NCBI GenBank assembly: GCA_947097085.1
Contig: CAMUQR010000025.1
Span: 1 to 10,917 of the forward strand
Direction: 5' to 3'
Length of the DNA: 10,917 nucleotides
DNA from: an uncultured Candidatus Saccharibacteria bacterium
GTDB taxonomy: Bacteria > Patescibacteriota > Saccharimonadia > Saccharimonadales > Saccharimonadaceae
The notes under the pieces are model-generated. The model was not told where the DNA came from. It was given only the letters and a program-made list of their open reading frames with translations, and did no database searches. Made by a program: the position numbers and the translations under genes. This document shows, piece by piece, positions 5,126-10,917 of this stretch. How positions within the stretch are numbered: the stretch's first letter is position 1; each line of letters starts with the position of its first letter.

Positions 5126-7939
5126 TTAAATAATTTTCTTTAAATAACGACCAGTATGCGACTCAGCACAATTTACCACTTGTTCTGGCGAGCCAGCCAC
5201 TACCACTTGCCCACCATCAGCTCCGCCTTCTGGTCCCATGTCAATAATATAATCAGCCACTTTAATCAAATCCAAATTATGTTCAATCACCACCACGCTA
5301 TTGCCTTCGTCTGCTAAACGTTGCAAAATCCCAATCAGGCGATTGACATCATCAATATGCAGACCAGTCGTTGGCTCATCGAGAATATACATGGTTTTGC
5401 CAGTCGATCGTTTTGATAATTCGGTCGCTAATTTAATACGCTGAGCTTCACCACCCGACAAAGTCGTCGCTGATTGACCCAGCCCAATATATCCAAGCCC
5501 CACATCCATCAGCACATCCAAACGACGCTTGATCGCTGGAATATTTTCAAAAAACTCTGCCGCTTGTTCGATGGTCATTTCTAGCACTTCGCTGATGTTT
5601 TTGCCTTTGTACTTAATTTCTAGCACGTCTGGATTATAGCGTTTGCCATGACATTCTTCACAAGTCACATAAACATCCGGTAAAAACAACATTTCGATTT
5701 TTTTGACACCGTCACCAGCACAGCTTTCACAACGTCCGCCTGGCACATTAAAACTAAACCGACCCGATTTATAACCACGAATATTAGCTTCTGGCGTCGA
5801 TGCGAATAATTCCCGAATCTGCGTAAACATACCGGTATAAGTCGCTGGATTGGAACGAGGCGTCCGACCAATTGGCGACTGGTCAATAATAATCGCCTTA
5901 TCTAGGTGTTTTAAACCAACAATTTCGTCATGCTCACCAGCAATATCTTTCGACCGATAAAAATGATTCATTAACGAACGAGCTAAAATCTGATTAATTA
6001 AAGTCGATTTACCAGAACCCGACACACCTGACACCACCGTTAGCACACCAAGCGGAATCGCTACATCAATATTTTTTAGATTATTATGGCGTGCACCTTT
6101 AATCACCAGCTGGCGGTCTTTGTTAATCGGCCGACGTTTAGACCGAGCAACAATTTGCTTCGTACCCGACAGATATTGACCGGTAATGCTTTCGGCCACC
6201 TGCGCCACCTCGCTCGGTGTGCCAGCCGCCACGATTTGCCCACCGTGTTTACCAGCACCCGGACCGACATCAATCAAATAATCAGCTTCCCGAATCGTAT
6301 CTTCGTCATGCTCCACTACTAGCACAGTATTACCAAGATCACGCAAATATTTAAGCGTACCAAGTAGTCGATCATTATCACGTTGATGCAAACCAATCGA
6401 TGGCTCGTCCAGGACATACAGCACGCCCTGCAGACCCGAGCCAATCTGCGTTGCTAACCGAATGCGTTGCGCCTCACCGCCTGACAAAGTATTCGCCGCT
6501 CGACCCAGTTCCAAATAATTCAGACCAACATCCGACATAAACTTCAGTCGAGCGGTGATTTCTTTAATAATCATCTCGGCAATTTTGGCTTCGTCCTCGG
6601 TCAGTTTTAAATTTCCGTTGAATAATTCCAGAGCGCGATCAACATTGAGGTCGGTAATATCCATAATATTCAGTCCGTCAATGGTCACTGCTAGCACTTC
6701 TGGCTTGAGTTTCCGACCGCCACAAGCGTGACAAGCCTTTTCGCGCATATATCGCTCAATGTCTTTGCGCATAAACTCGCTAGCCGTTTCTTTATGACGA
6801 CGCTCTAGATTTGGAATAATTCCCTCAAACACTGTTTGGTAAGTTTTACCACCAGCCATTTCTAAAGTGTACTTTTCATTGCCAGTGCCATAGAGGATTT
6901 TATGCTTGACCTCATCGCTCATTTCACGCACTGGTTGATGGACTGAGAAACCATGTTTTTCGCCGACCACCGCTAATCGTTTGACATACCATGCGTCATA
7001 ACCAACTCGATTATATGGACGAACCGCACCCTCCGCAATTGTCAGATTTGGGTTAAAAATCAGATTCGGATCAATTTCTAAGTGATTTCCCAGACCACTA
7101 CAGACCGGACAAGCTCCCAGCGGTGAGTTAAAACTAAACAACCGCGGTTCCAACTCTGGAATATGAATCTCTGGATGATCTGGACAAGCGTAATTTTGGG
7201 AATAACTGGTAATTTGCTCAGTCTCAGCGTCGAGGATCTCCACGATACCACCACTAATTTCCAGAGCCTGCTCCACCGAAGTCGTTAAACGACTTGCTAG
7301 ATCCGCCTCCAGTACTAACCGATCAACCACCAGCTCAATATCATGTTTAAAAGTTTTCTTTAATTCAGGAAATTCATCTAGTGCGTAAATCGTACCGTCC
7401 ACCCGAATTCGCGCAAAACCACGCCTAGAATATTCGCTTGGTAAATGCTGAAATTCGCCTTTTTTAGCTTTGACTAACGGCGCTAAGATAATCGTTTTTT
7501 TACCAGTGAATTGTTCTAAGATTTCATTGACGATTAATTGTGGGGTACGCTTCGAGACTTTTTTACCACAAATCGGACAATGAGGCACGCCAATTCGTGC
7601 AAATAATAACCGCAGATAATCATAAATCTCAGTCACTGTCGCGACCGTCGAGCGTGGGTTACGAGAAGTGGACTTTTGGTCAATTGAAATCGCCGGACTG
7701 AGCCCAGTAATCATATCAACATCTGGCTTATCCATTACACCCAAAAACTGCCGAGCATAACTTGACAAACTCTCGACATAACGACGCTGACCCTCAGCAT
7801 AAATCGTATCAAAAGCCAGCGTCGACTTGCCCGACCCCGACAAACCAGTAATCACCACCAGCTTATTGCGGGGAATGCGCACATCAATATTTTTCAGGTT
7901 ATGCTCACGAGCTCCCTGAACCTCAATAAAATCCTGCAT
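5126..7939 (-). CDS. uvrA: Excinuclease ABC subunit A (UvrA)
   Basis: A full-length 937-aa UvrA, the dimeric ATPase that finds DNA lesions and loads UvrB. Two ABC modules are visible: Walker A GLSGSGKST (32-40) and GVSGSGKST (638-646), signatures LSGGEAQRI at 485-493 and 827-835, and Walker B segments YVLDEP (508-513) and YILDEP (851-856). The C-terminal zinc finger is standard (C737, C740, C760, C763). The N-terminal one reads C252-P-D-H255 and C277-P-V-C280, so the second ligand position holds His instead of Cys. Further CxxC pairs occur at 121/124 and 403/406, consistent with the extra zinc site of Gram-positive-type UvrA. It is the first gene of a uvrAC operon; uvrB is not in the window. 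The ATG at 7939 has no Shine-Dalgarno but an extended -10 box 11 nt upstream. Confidence 0.98.
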   Translation of the reverse strand: MQDFIEVQGAREHNLKNIDVRIPRNKLVVITGLSGSGKSTLAFDTIYAEGQRRYVESLSSYARQFLGVMDKPDVDMITGLSPAISIDQKSTSRNPRSTVATVTEIYDYLRLLFARIGVPHCPICGKKVSKRTPQLIVNEILEQFTGKKTIILAPLVKAKKGEFQHLPSEYSRRGFARIRVDGTIYALDEFPELKKTFKHDIELVVDRLVLEADLASRLTTSVEQALEISGGIVEILDAETEQITSYSQNYACPDHPEIHIPELEPRLFSFNSPLGACPVCSGLGNHLEIDPNLIFNPNLTIAEGAVRPYNRVGYDAWYVKRLAVVGEKHGFSVHQPVREMSDEVKHKILYGTGNEKYTLEMAGGKTYQTVFEGIIPNLERRHKETASEFMRKDIERYMREKACHACGGRKLKPEVLAVTIDGLNIMDITDLNVDRALELFNGNLKLTEDEAKIAEMIIKEITARLKFMSDVGLNYLELGRAANTLSGGEAQRIRLATQIGSGLQGVLYVLDEPSIGLHQRDNDRLLGTLKYLRDLGNTVLVVEHDEDTIREADYLIDVGPGAGKHGGQIVAAGTPSEVAQVAESITGQYLSGTKQIVARSKRRPINKDRQLVIKGARHNNLKNIDVAIPLGVLTVVSGVSGSGKSTLINQILARSLMNHFYRSKDIAGEHDEIVGLKHLDKAIIIDQSPIGRTPRSNPATYTGMFTQIRELFASTPEANIRGYKSGRFSFNVPGGRCESCAGDGVKKIEMLFLPDVYVTCEECHGKRYNPDVLEIKYKGKNISEVLEMTIEQAAEFFENIPAIKRRLDVLMDVGLGYIGLGQSATTLSGGEAQRIKLATELSKRSTGKTMYILDEPTTGLHIDDVNRLIGILQRLADEGNSVVVIEHNLDLIKVADYIIDMGPEGGADGGQVVVAGSPEQVVNCAESHTGRYLKKII

Positions 7940-7950
7940 ATCAAGGGTTA

Positions 7951-7959
7951 ATTATACCA
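7951..7959 (-). promoter_or_regulatory. Extended -10 promoter of uvrAC
   Basis: On the minus strand TGG-TATAAT (7959-7951) is an extended -10 element with a perfect hexamer; the -35 position holds only a poor match (ATGTTT). Eleven bases separate the box from the ATG at 7939, so the mRNA leader would be about 2-5 nt, too short for a ribosome site, and none is present. No SOS (LexA-type) operator palindrome was recognised around it. Confidence 0.6.
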
Positions 7960-7994
7960 TAATTCAAGGTTAAAAACATCTTTTTAAAATATCA

Positions 7995-8023
7995 TTAACT
8001 TTTTCCTTAAAAAGCTCTATAAT
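7995..8023 (+). promoter_or_regulatory. Plus-strand promoter of the Gly-rich small ORF and downstream genes
   Basis: TTAACT (7995-8000), a 17-nt spacer and perfect TATAAT (8018-8023) give a predicted start near 8030. This leaves a leader of about 45 nt before the ATG at 8076. It diverges from the uvrA promoter, with the two -10 boxes about 60 nt apart. No hairpin-plus-T-tract terminator is seen before the metalloprotease gene at 8261, so the same transcript may continue into it. Confidence 0.6.
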
Positions 8024-8061
8024 GAAACTCGGTAATCTTTTTTATGAAACGTATTTAAATT

Positions 8062-8068
8062 AGGAGGT
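8062..8068 (+). promoter_or_regulatory. Perfect Shine-Dalgarno of the Gly-rich small ORF
   Basis: AGGAGGT, a full match to the 16S rRNA 3' end, sits 7 nt before the ATG at 8076. It is one of the two best ribosome sites in the window, which argues that this start is (or recently was) translated despite the stop codon five codons later. Confidence 0.75.
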
Positions 8069-8075
8069 AATAAGT

Positions 8076-8177
8076 ATGAGATCTTTATTTTAAAAAGGTA
8101 CTTCAGGTGGTAATACTGGCGGTGACGGGTATAAGGGCGGCACTGGCACGTCTCAAAACGGTGGTGGCAGAAATTAA
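8076..8177 (+). pseudogene. Gly-rich small ORF interrupted by an in-frame TAA
   Basis: From the ATG at 8076 the frame reads MRSLF, then TAA (8091-8093), then 27 more codons in the same frame to a second TAA (8175-8177). The later part begins KGTSGGNTGG and ends QNGGGRN; 12 of 27 residues are Gly and most others are Thr, Ser, Asn or Lys. A strong promoter and a perfect ribosome site precede it. No possible restart codon (ATG, GTG, TTG) lies in frame after the stop. A single base change (for example A8092 to T, giving TTA) would restore a 33-aa peptide. It may be a recently inactivated peptide gene, a five-codon leader peptide, a read-through gene, or an assembly error. The family is not recognised. 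It lies 83 nt before the metalloprotease gene. No membrane segment or signal peptide is visible. Confidence 0.45.
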
Positions 8178-8209
8178 TCATCTGTCATGAGCGATATGTC
8201 ACTCCTTTA

Positions 8210-8238
8210 ATTATAGTATTAACAACAAGCTTTAGTAA
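8210..8238 (-). promoter_or_regulatory. Possible antisense promoter across the Gly-rich ORF
   Basis: On the minus strand TTACTA (8238-8233), a 17-nt spacer and perfect TATAAT (8215-8210) could start a transcript near 8203 running antisense through the Gly-rich ORF towards uvrA. The -35 match is poor (3 of 6) and the area is AT-rich, so chance is possible. No ORF with a ribosome site follows on that strand. Confidence 0.25.
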
Positions 8239-8260
8239 TCGCCAACTCAGATTTATTAAT

Positions 8261-8896
8261 ATGATCACTTTTCACACAAATTGCACACCACGCATGCAGC
8301 AACGCATTCACAAATGTTGTCAGCATGCTTTTGAGATTGTTCATGACAAACTTAAGTTAACCGCCGAGCCAGATTTTTATTTCTTCAAAACCAGCCAACA
8401 ACCAATTGGCAACGAAACACTCACTGGATTTTCTCAAGAATCTGGTGCGATCATTTGTCGATTTTTTAAGGTCAATTTTTGCGACCAAGAACTACTGGCT
8501 TTTTTGATGCACGAGCTCAATCACATTCGCCAAGGTCAGGTATTCTCAATTGAGCAACATCCAACGCTATTTAACTGGATGTTAGCTGAAGGTTTGGCGG
8601 TGACGTTTGAGCAAGAACTTGGTTTAAAAACAACTCTCCTCAGCCCGCAACCAGACGATTCAACTCTACGAGCGGGGCTACAGCAAATTATCACGATTAG
8701 CGACACCAACAACTGGAATCATTACGATTGGTTTTATAACTTTGACCGCCAAGCCGATTTACCGATTAATTTCGCTTATCACATTGGTCGATGGCTCGTA
8801 ACTGAATTTTGTGTTTATTATAAGATCCAACCCAGTCAAGCACTTGATTATCAGTTAACTGACTTCTTGCGTTTTGCGGAGGTTTTATGCGCTTAA
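8261..8896 (+). CDS. Predicted zinc metalloprotease (HExxH, DUF2268-like)
   Basis: A 211-aa protein with the zinc-protease motif H84-E-L-N-H88 in a helical context (LLAFLMHELNHIRQGQ) and a downstream glutamate in WMLAEGLAVTFEQELG (E110). That is the gluzincin-style arrangement of two His ligands, catalytic Glu and a third Glu ligand. This layout, and the later YHIGRWLV block (173-180), resemble the DUF2268 predicted zinc-dependent protease group; the match is by pattern only. No signal peptide or membrane helix, so it is probably cytoplasmic. The ATG at 8261 lacks a Shine-Dalgarno, and no close -10 box was found either; it may be read from the promoter at 7995-8023. It overlaps the next gene by 10 nt, so the pair is co-translated. 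The substrate is unknown. An ImmA/IrrE assignment was considered, but no HTH partner is present. Confidence 0.72.
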   Translation: MITFHTNCTPRMQQRIHKCCQHAFEIVHDKLKLTAEPDFYFFKTSQQPIGNETLTGFSQESGAIICRFFKVNFCDQELLAFLMHELNHIRQGQVFSIEQHPTLFNWMLAEGLAVTFEQELGLKTTLLSPQPDDSTLRAGLQQIITISDTNNWNHYDWFYNFDRQADLPINFAYHIGRWLVTEFCVYYKIQPSQALDYQLTDFLRFAEVLCA

Positions 8897-9168
8897 TTAT
8901 TTTAGGGCAAGCTCGTCACGACCGATATTTTTCGAATTTAATTCAAAAAGCGTATTCTTGCGCAATACATAATTTAAACCAACACAATATCCCTAGAGAC
9001 AGAGACTGTTTATGTTTTTTACAATATGAAACTAACGACGAGTGTGGCGTCGACACTCGCATCACCCCAGAAACAATCGAGCTAGTCATTAGTCAAGCCC
9101 AGCCACCAACCTTAACCACTCTCAGCAAAGCTATGCGTCAGGCTATTTTACAATTCACAACCAAGTAA
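8887..9168 (+). CDS. 93-aa protein of unknown function, paired with the metalloprotease
   Basis: Not recognised. The start is well supported: GGAGG (8878-8882) lies 4 nt before the ATG, and the gene overlaps the end of the metalloprotease gene by 10 nt, so the two form a coupled pair. The protein opens with a short hydrophobic strand (RLIILGQA), contains four cysteines (25, 41, 43, 53) including a C-L-C pair, and ends with a segment likely to be helical (about 61-90). No membrane helix, signal peptide or HTH is visible. Four cysteines with C41-x-C43 could bind metal, but the spacing fits no zinc ribbon I know. The context suggests it modulates, or is a substrate or partner of, the metalloprotease; this is inference. 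The stop codon lies in the shared terminator region. Confidence 0.65.
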   Translation: MRLIILGQARHDRYFSNLIQKAYSCAIHNLNQHNIPRDRDCLCFLQYETNDECGVDTRITPETIELVISQAQPPTLTTLSKAMRQAILQFTTK

Positions 9169-9189
9169 AAACCCGCCAAATGGCGGGTT
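9166..9189 (-). terminator. Intrinsic terminator between convergent genes
   Basis: A perfect 8-bp stem AACCCGCC / GGCGGGTT with a 4-nt loop. On the minus strand the stem runs into TTTTT (GGCGGGTTTTTAC), a standard intrinsic terminator for the zinc-ribbon gene that stops at 9212. On the plus strand the stem is preceded by A residues and followed by TTAAGG, with a TTTTT only about 20 nt later, so it is weaker for the plus-strand pair. The last T positions coincide with the TAA of the 93-aa protein gene. Confidence 0.85.
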
Positions 9190-9211
9190 AAGGGTTATAC
9201 GGGTTTGCTTT

Positions 9212-9472
9212 TTAGTCAAACGACTCATGATCCATGAAATCTTCATAAGATTCATTCGGATGAAGAAACTCAGTCTCATAGTCACCGAAATAATCTTTTT
9301 CAGGCTCCAATTTCGGTCCTACTTTAAAAAATCTTTCACCGCATTCCGGGCATTTATATCTGTCATGCTCATAATCTTCGTATCGAGGATTATTTTTTCT
9401 CAAGACAGGACCATCATCACACAGTGGACAAAAAAGTTTAACTTTCTTGTTCTTTGTTGATTTTTTAGCCAT
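9212..9472 (-). CDS. Small acidic zinc-ribbon protein
   Basis: An 86-aa protein. The basic N-terminus (MAKKSTKNKKVK) is followed by one zinc ribbon made of C15-P-L-C18 and C41-P-E-C44, then a strongly acidic, Tyr- and Phe-rich tail (about 56-86). Four cysteines in two CPxC knuckles 22 residues apart are typical of a single structural zinc site of the nucleic-acid- or protein-binding kind. The role is unknown. AGGAGG lies 8 nt before the ATG, and a perfect TTGACA promoter and a 5' stem-loop precede it, so it is probably well expressed. It is a single-gene unit closed by the terminator at 9166-9189. No membrane segment. Confidence 0.72.
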   Translation of the reverse strand: MAKKSTKNKKVKLFCPLCDDGPVLRKNNPRYEDYEHDRYKCPECGERFFKVGPKLEPEKDYFGDYETEFLHPNESYEDFMDHESFD

Positions 9473-9501
9473 TATGACCCCCTCCTTTCTTTAAAAAACT
9501 A

Positions 9502-9544
9502 TCAAAATATTAGCTTATCGTTCATTATTCTGTTAATATTTTGA
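9502..9544 (-). repeat. 11-bp inverted repeat in the zinc-ribbon mRNA leader
   Basis: TCAAAATATTA (9502-9512) and TAATATTTTGA (9534-9544) are perfect inverted copies separated by 21 nt. With the predicted transcription start near 9547, the stem would form almost at the 5' end of the mRNA and end about 16 nt before the AGGAGG ribosome site. It could stabilise the mRNA or be a regulatory element or an operator. The loop contains an ATG opening a seven-codon frame (MNDKLIF) without a ribosome site. Confidence 0.6.
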
Positions 9545-9553
9545 CCGCTATTC

Positions 9554-9581
9554 ATCATACCACATCGATCTCCACTGTCAA
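9554..9581 (-). promoter_or_regulatory. Promoter of the zinc-ribbon gene
   Basis: On the minus strand perfect TTGACA (9581-9576), a 16-nt spacer and TATGAT (9559-9554), preceded by TG one base upstream (extended -10). This is the best -35 box in the window. The predicted start is near 9547, giving a leader of about 75 nt that holds the stem-loop at 9502-9544. It lies 45-72 nt after the stop of the M16 gene, between two genes on the same strand. Confidence 0.75.
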
Positions 9582-9625
9582 GCCAGAATTTACCTTTTAA
9601 TCTAACCAAATAAATTCATCCTGAA

Positions 9626-10894
9626 TCAGACCGGTGCAATTCCCAGCACCGCGCCCAACTTCTCAATTTCTTCAGCTTCGCAATCTGACACTGCCACAAG
9701 CACCTTTTTCTCAGACGCAATAAATTCCCGAGCGATTTGATTGACCTCGTCGAGCGTAATGCTCTGAACTAACTGCTCATATTTATTAAAATCGCCCAAC
9801 TCCCCAAAAAACCAATAGCGATCACGATAGAAACTATATATACCGCGTGGTGTCACATCCTCCATCGATAAATTGCCGAGTATGGACTGCCGAGCTCGCT
9901 CAATTTCTGCTTCCGTAAAGCCTGTTTTAACCACTTTTTGCAGCTCCCACGCTATCAGTTTAAACAGAGCCGGAGCGTGTTTATGACTAACTTCAGCGTC
10001 GATATAAAAATCAGCTGACTGATCAGTATTATAACGCCCGCTATAGACACCATACGCAATACCTTGCTCGCGTGCCTTCGAGTAGATTCGTGAGTTAGCT
10101 GATGAAAATAGCGCAAAAAGCGCAAAGCCCATCGCTGTATTCTGTCGAATAGTCATTTCGTGATCCAAAATTGACATAAATGTAAAATCAATATTCTGGA
10201 CATCTTTTTTAGAAACCAAATGACTGCCACCATGCCGACGTTCAAATAGTAATTGCTGACGCTGGCCACGCGGTAGTTTTAGTGCTTCAATTTTACCTTT
10301 TAATTGCGTCTTAATATGATGTAAATCACCACAAATCACCACATCAAGATTATCAGTTGTGAAAAATTGTGGATAATAAGCCTGAATATCAGCCAGAGTG
10401 ATATTTTTAAGATTTTTGAGACGATCAGCGTAGGTTTGCGCTGTCATACCAGTTGTTTGCGCATAAACTGGATACATTAGTCGCGCATGACGATTTAAAC
10501 AGTCTTCTAATTCTATTTCGATAATTGATAATTCTTTTTCGAAATATGCTTGTTCAAACTTCGGTTGGTTCAAGGCCGAAATCACCAAATCCATCACTCG
10601 CTCCCAGTCAAACATTGGCGCCTGAAAGCTACAAGTCACATGTCGATCGCTAGTTGACGCTCCATACGAAGCACCATTTTTTCTTAATTCACTTAAAAAA
10701 TCCGCCTCATTCCAGCCCTTAGGAGTCACAAACAAATGTTCCAAAACGTGGGGTAAATCATATTTCTCCGGCCGGGTATAGCGATAGCCTGCCTCAAAAT
10801 CAAACTCACAAATTAAATATTTAGCACTCGGTACGTCAATCCATAATACCCGCGCACCGTTCTTTAAAGTTTCAATTTTTACTTGATGTTTCAT
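9626..10894 (-). CDS. M16 family (M16B-like) zinc metallopeptidase
   Basis: A 422-aa protein, the length of one complete M16B unit (two structural halves). The inverted zinc motif HxxEH appears as H49-V-L-E52-H53 within YDLPHVLEHLF. The third ligand expected about 75 residues later falls in EKELSIIEIELED, most likely E128. The region after it (TAQTYADRLKNLKNITLADIQAYYPQFFTTDNLDVVICGDL, cited for the family's Y-P and N-L-D-V blocks) matches the usual M16 first-half end. The second half (about 215-422) lacks an HxxEH, as expected for a single unit. No signal peptide, so the location is probably cytoplasmic. Family members degrade peptides or process precursors, and many act as heterodimers; a partner may lie beyond the right edge. 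The start ATG has only a weak AGG 8 nt upstream; the promoter is outside or at the edge. Confidence 0.9.
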   Translation of the reverse strand: MKHQVKIETLKNGARVLWIDVPSAKYLICEFDFEAGYRYTRPEKYDLPHVLEHLFVTPKGWNEADFLSELRKNGASYGASTSDRHVTCSFQAPMFDWERVMDLVISALNQPKFEQAYFEKELSIIEIELEDCLNRHARLMYPVYAQTTGMTAQTYADRLKNLKNITLADIQAYYPQFFTTDNLDVVICGDLHHIKTQLKGKIEALKLPRGQRQQLLFERRHGGSHLVSKKDVQNIDFTFMSILDHEMTIRQNTAMGFALFALFSSANSRIYSKAREQGIAYGVYSGRYNTDQSADFYIDAEVSHKHAPALFKLIAWELQKVVKTGFTEAEIERARQSILGNLSMEDVTPRGIYSFYRDRYWFFGELGDFNKYEQLVQSITLDEVNQIAREFIASEKKVLVAVSDCEAEEIEKLGAVLGIAPV

Positions 10895-10917
10895 GTAATA
10901 CCTATTTTTACTTCTAC

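Noticed and set aside
5665..6322. Frames at 5665-5886 (minus) and 6086-6322 (plus) inside uvrA
   Set aside because: Both are alternative-frame readings of the well-supported uvrA gene.
8091..8093. TAA reassigned to an amino acid in this organism
   Set aside because: TAA is the terminal codon of the CYTH, secG, binding-protein, uvrC, uvrA and zinc-ribbon genes here, so it is a working stop codon.
8080..8190. +1 frame of the Gly-rich ORF (Val/Ala-rich, open for 36 codons)
   Set aside because: It has no ATG or ribosome site; the Val/Ala content is what GGT/GGC repeats give when read one base on. A +1 shift at the TTTTAAAAA run was considered, but the Gly-rich frame already continues in phase with the ATG.
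8261..8896. ImmA/IrrE-type antitoxin or repressor protease
   Set aside because: The HELNH motif fits many zinc proteases; there is no helix-turn-helix protein adjacent and the rest of the sequence does not resemble ImmA/IrrE.
9227..9460. Plus-strand 77-codon frame opposite the zinc-ribbon gene
   Set aside because: It is the antisense shadow of a gene with a clear zinc ribbon, promoter, AGGAGG and terminator.
1..10917. CRISPR array, insertion sequence or integron
   Set aside because: No regularly spaced direct repeats, terminal inverted repeats with a transposase, or recombinase genes were seen on either strand.

Overview
The window is about 11 kb of AT-rich, densely packed chromosome from a bacterium with the standard code: TAA and TGA both end genes and no gene reads through TGA. 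Several traits point to a small-genome Patescibacteria/CPR lineage, most likely Saccharibacteria-like. These are a peptide-binding protein held by a long basic cytoplasmic arm and one membrane helix instead of a lipoprotein signal, a CYTH protein of the style seen in that group, a short UvrC, and promoters placed almost directly on start codons. The lineage is an inference from protein style and was not tested by a search.

Layout. Bases 1-7939 are read almost entirely on the minus strand. From right to left they hold uvrA and uvrC (4-nt gap; nucleotide excision repair), a 4-TM 'holin superfamily IV' membrane protein, secG, a membrane-anchored family 5 solute-binding protein, two leucine tRNAs (CAG, then GAG) with their own promoter and terminator, and a CYTH-domain protein. 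The holin-like gene, secG and the binding-protein gene form one tight cluster (gaps of 1 and 6 nt) behind a near-consensus promoter at 3598-3626.

Bases 7940-8260 are a 321-nt intergenic region. It carries the uvrA promoter on the minus strand. Facing the other way is a strong plus-strand promoter followed by a perfect AGGAGGT ribosome site and a tiny glycine-rich reading frame whose sixth codon is TAA. Downstream on the plus strand are a predicted HExxH zinc metalloprotease (211 aa) and an overlapping 93-aa orphan. These two converge on a minus-strand zinc-ribbon gene and share a terminator hairpin with it. The zinc-ribbon gene has a perfect TTGACA promoter and an 11-bp stem-loop at the predicted 5' end of its mRNA. 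An M16B metallopeptidase gene fills the right edge.

Most notable points: (1) the strongly signalled but interrupted Gly-rich small ORF beside a protease/orphan pair; (2) a UvrC with no cysteine at all, and therefore without the usual four-cysteine Fe-S site; (3) three minus-strand starts with TATAAT only 6-11 nt upstream and no Shine-Dalgarno, which predicts leaderless mRNAs; (4) the 5'-end stem-loop of the zinc-ribbon gene. No CRISPR array, insertion sequence, integrase or prophage module is visible.
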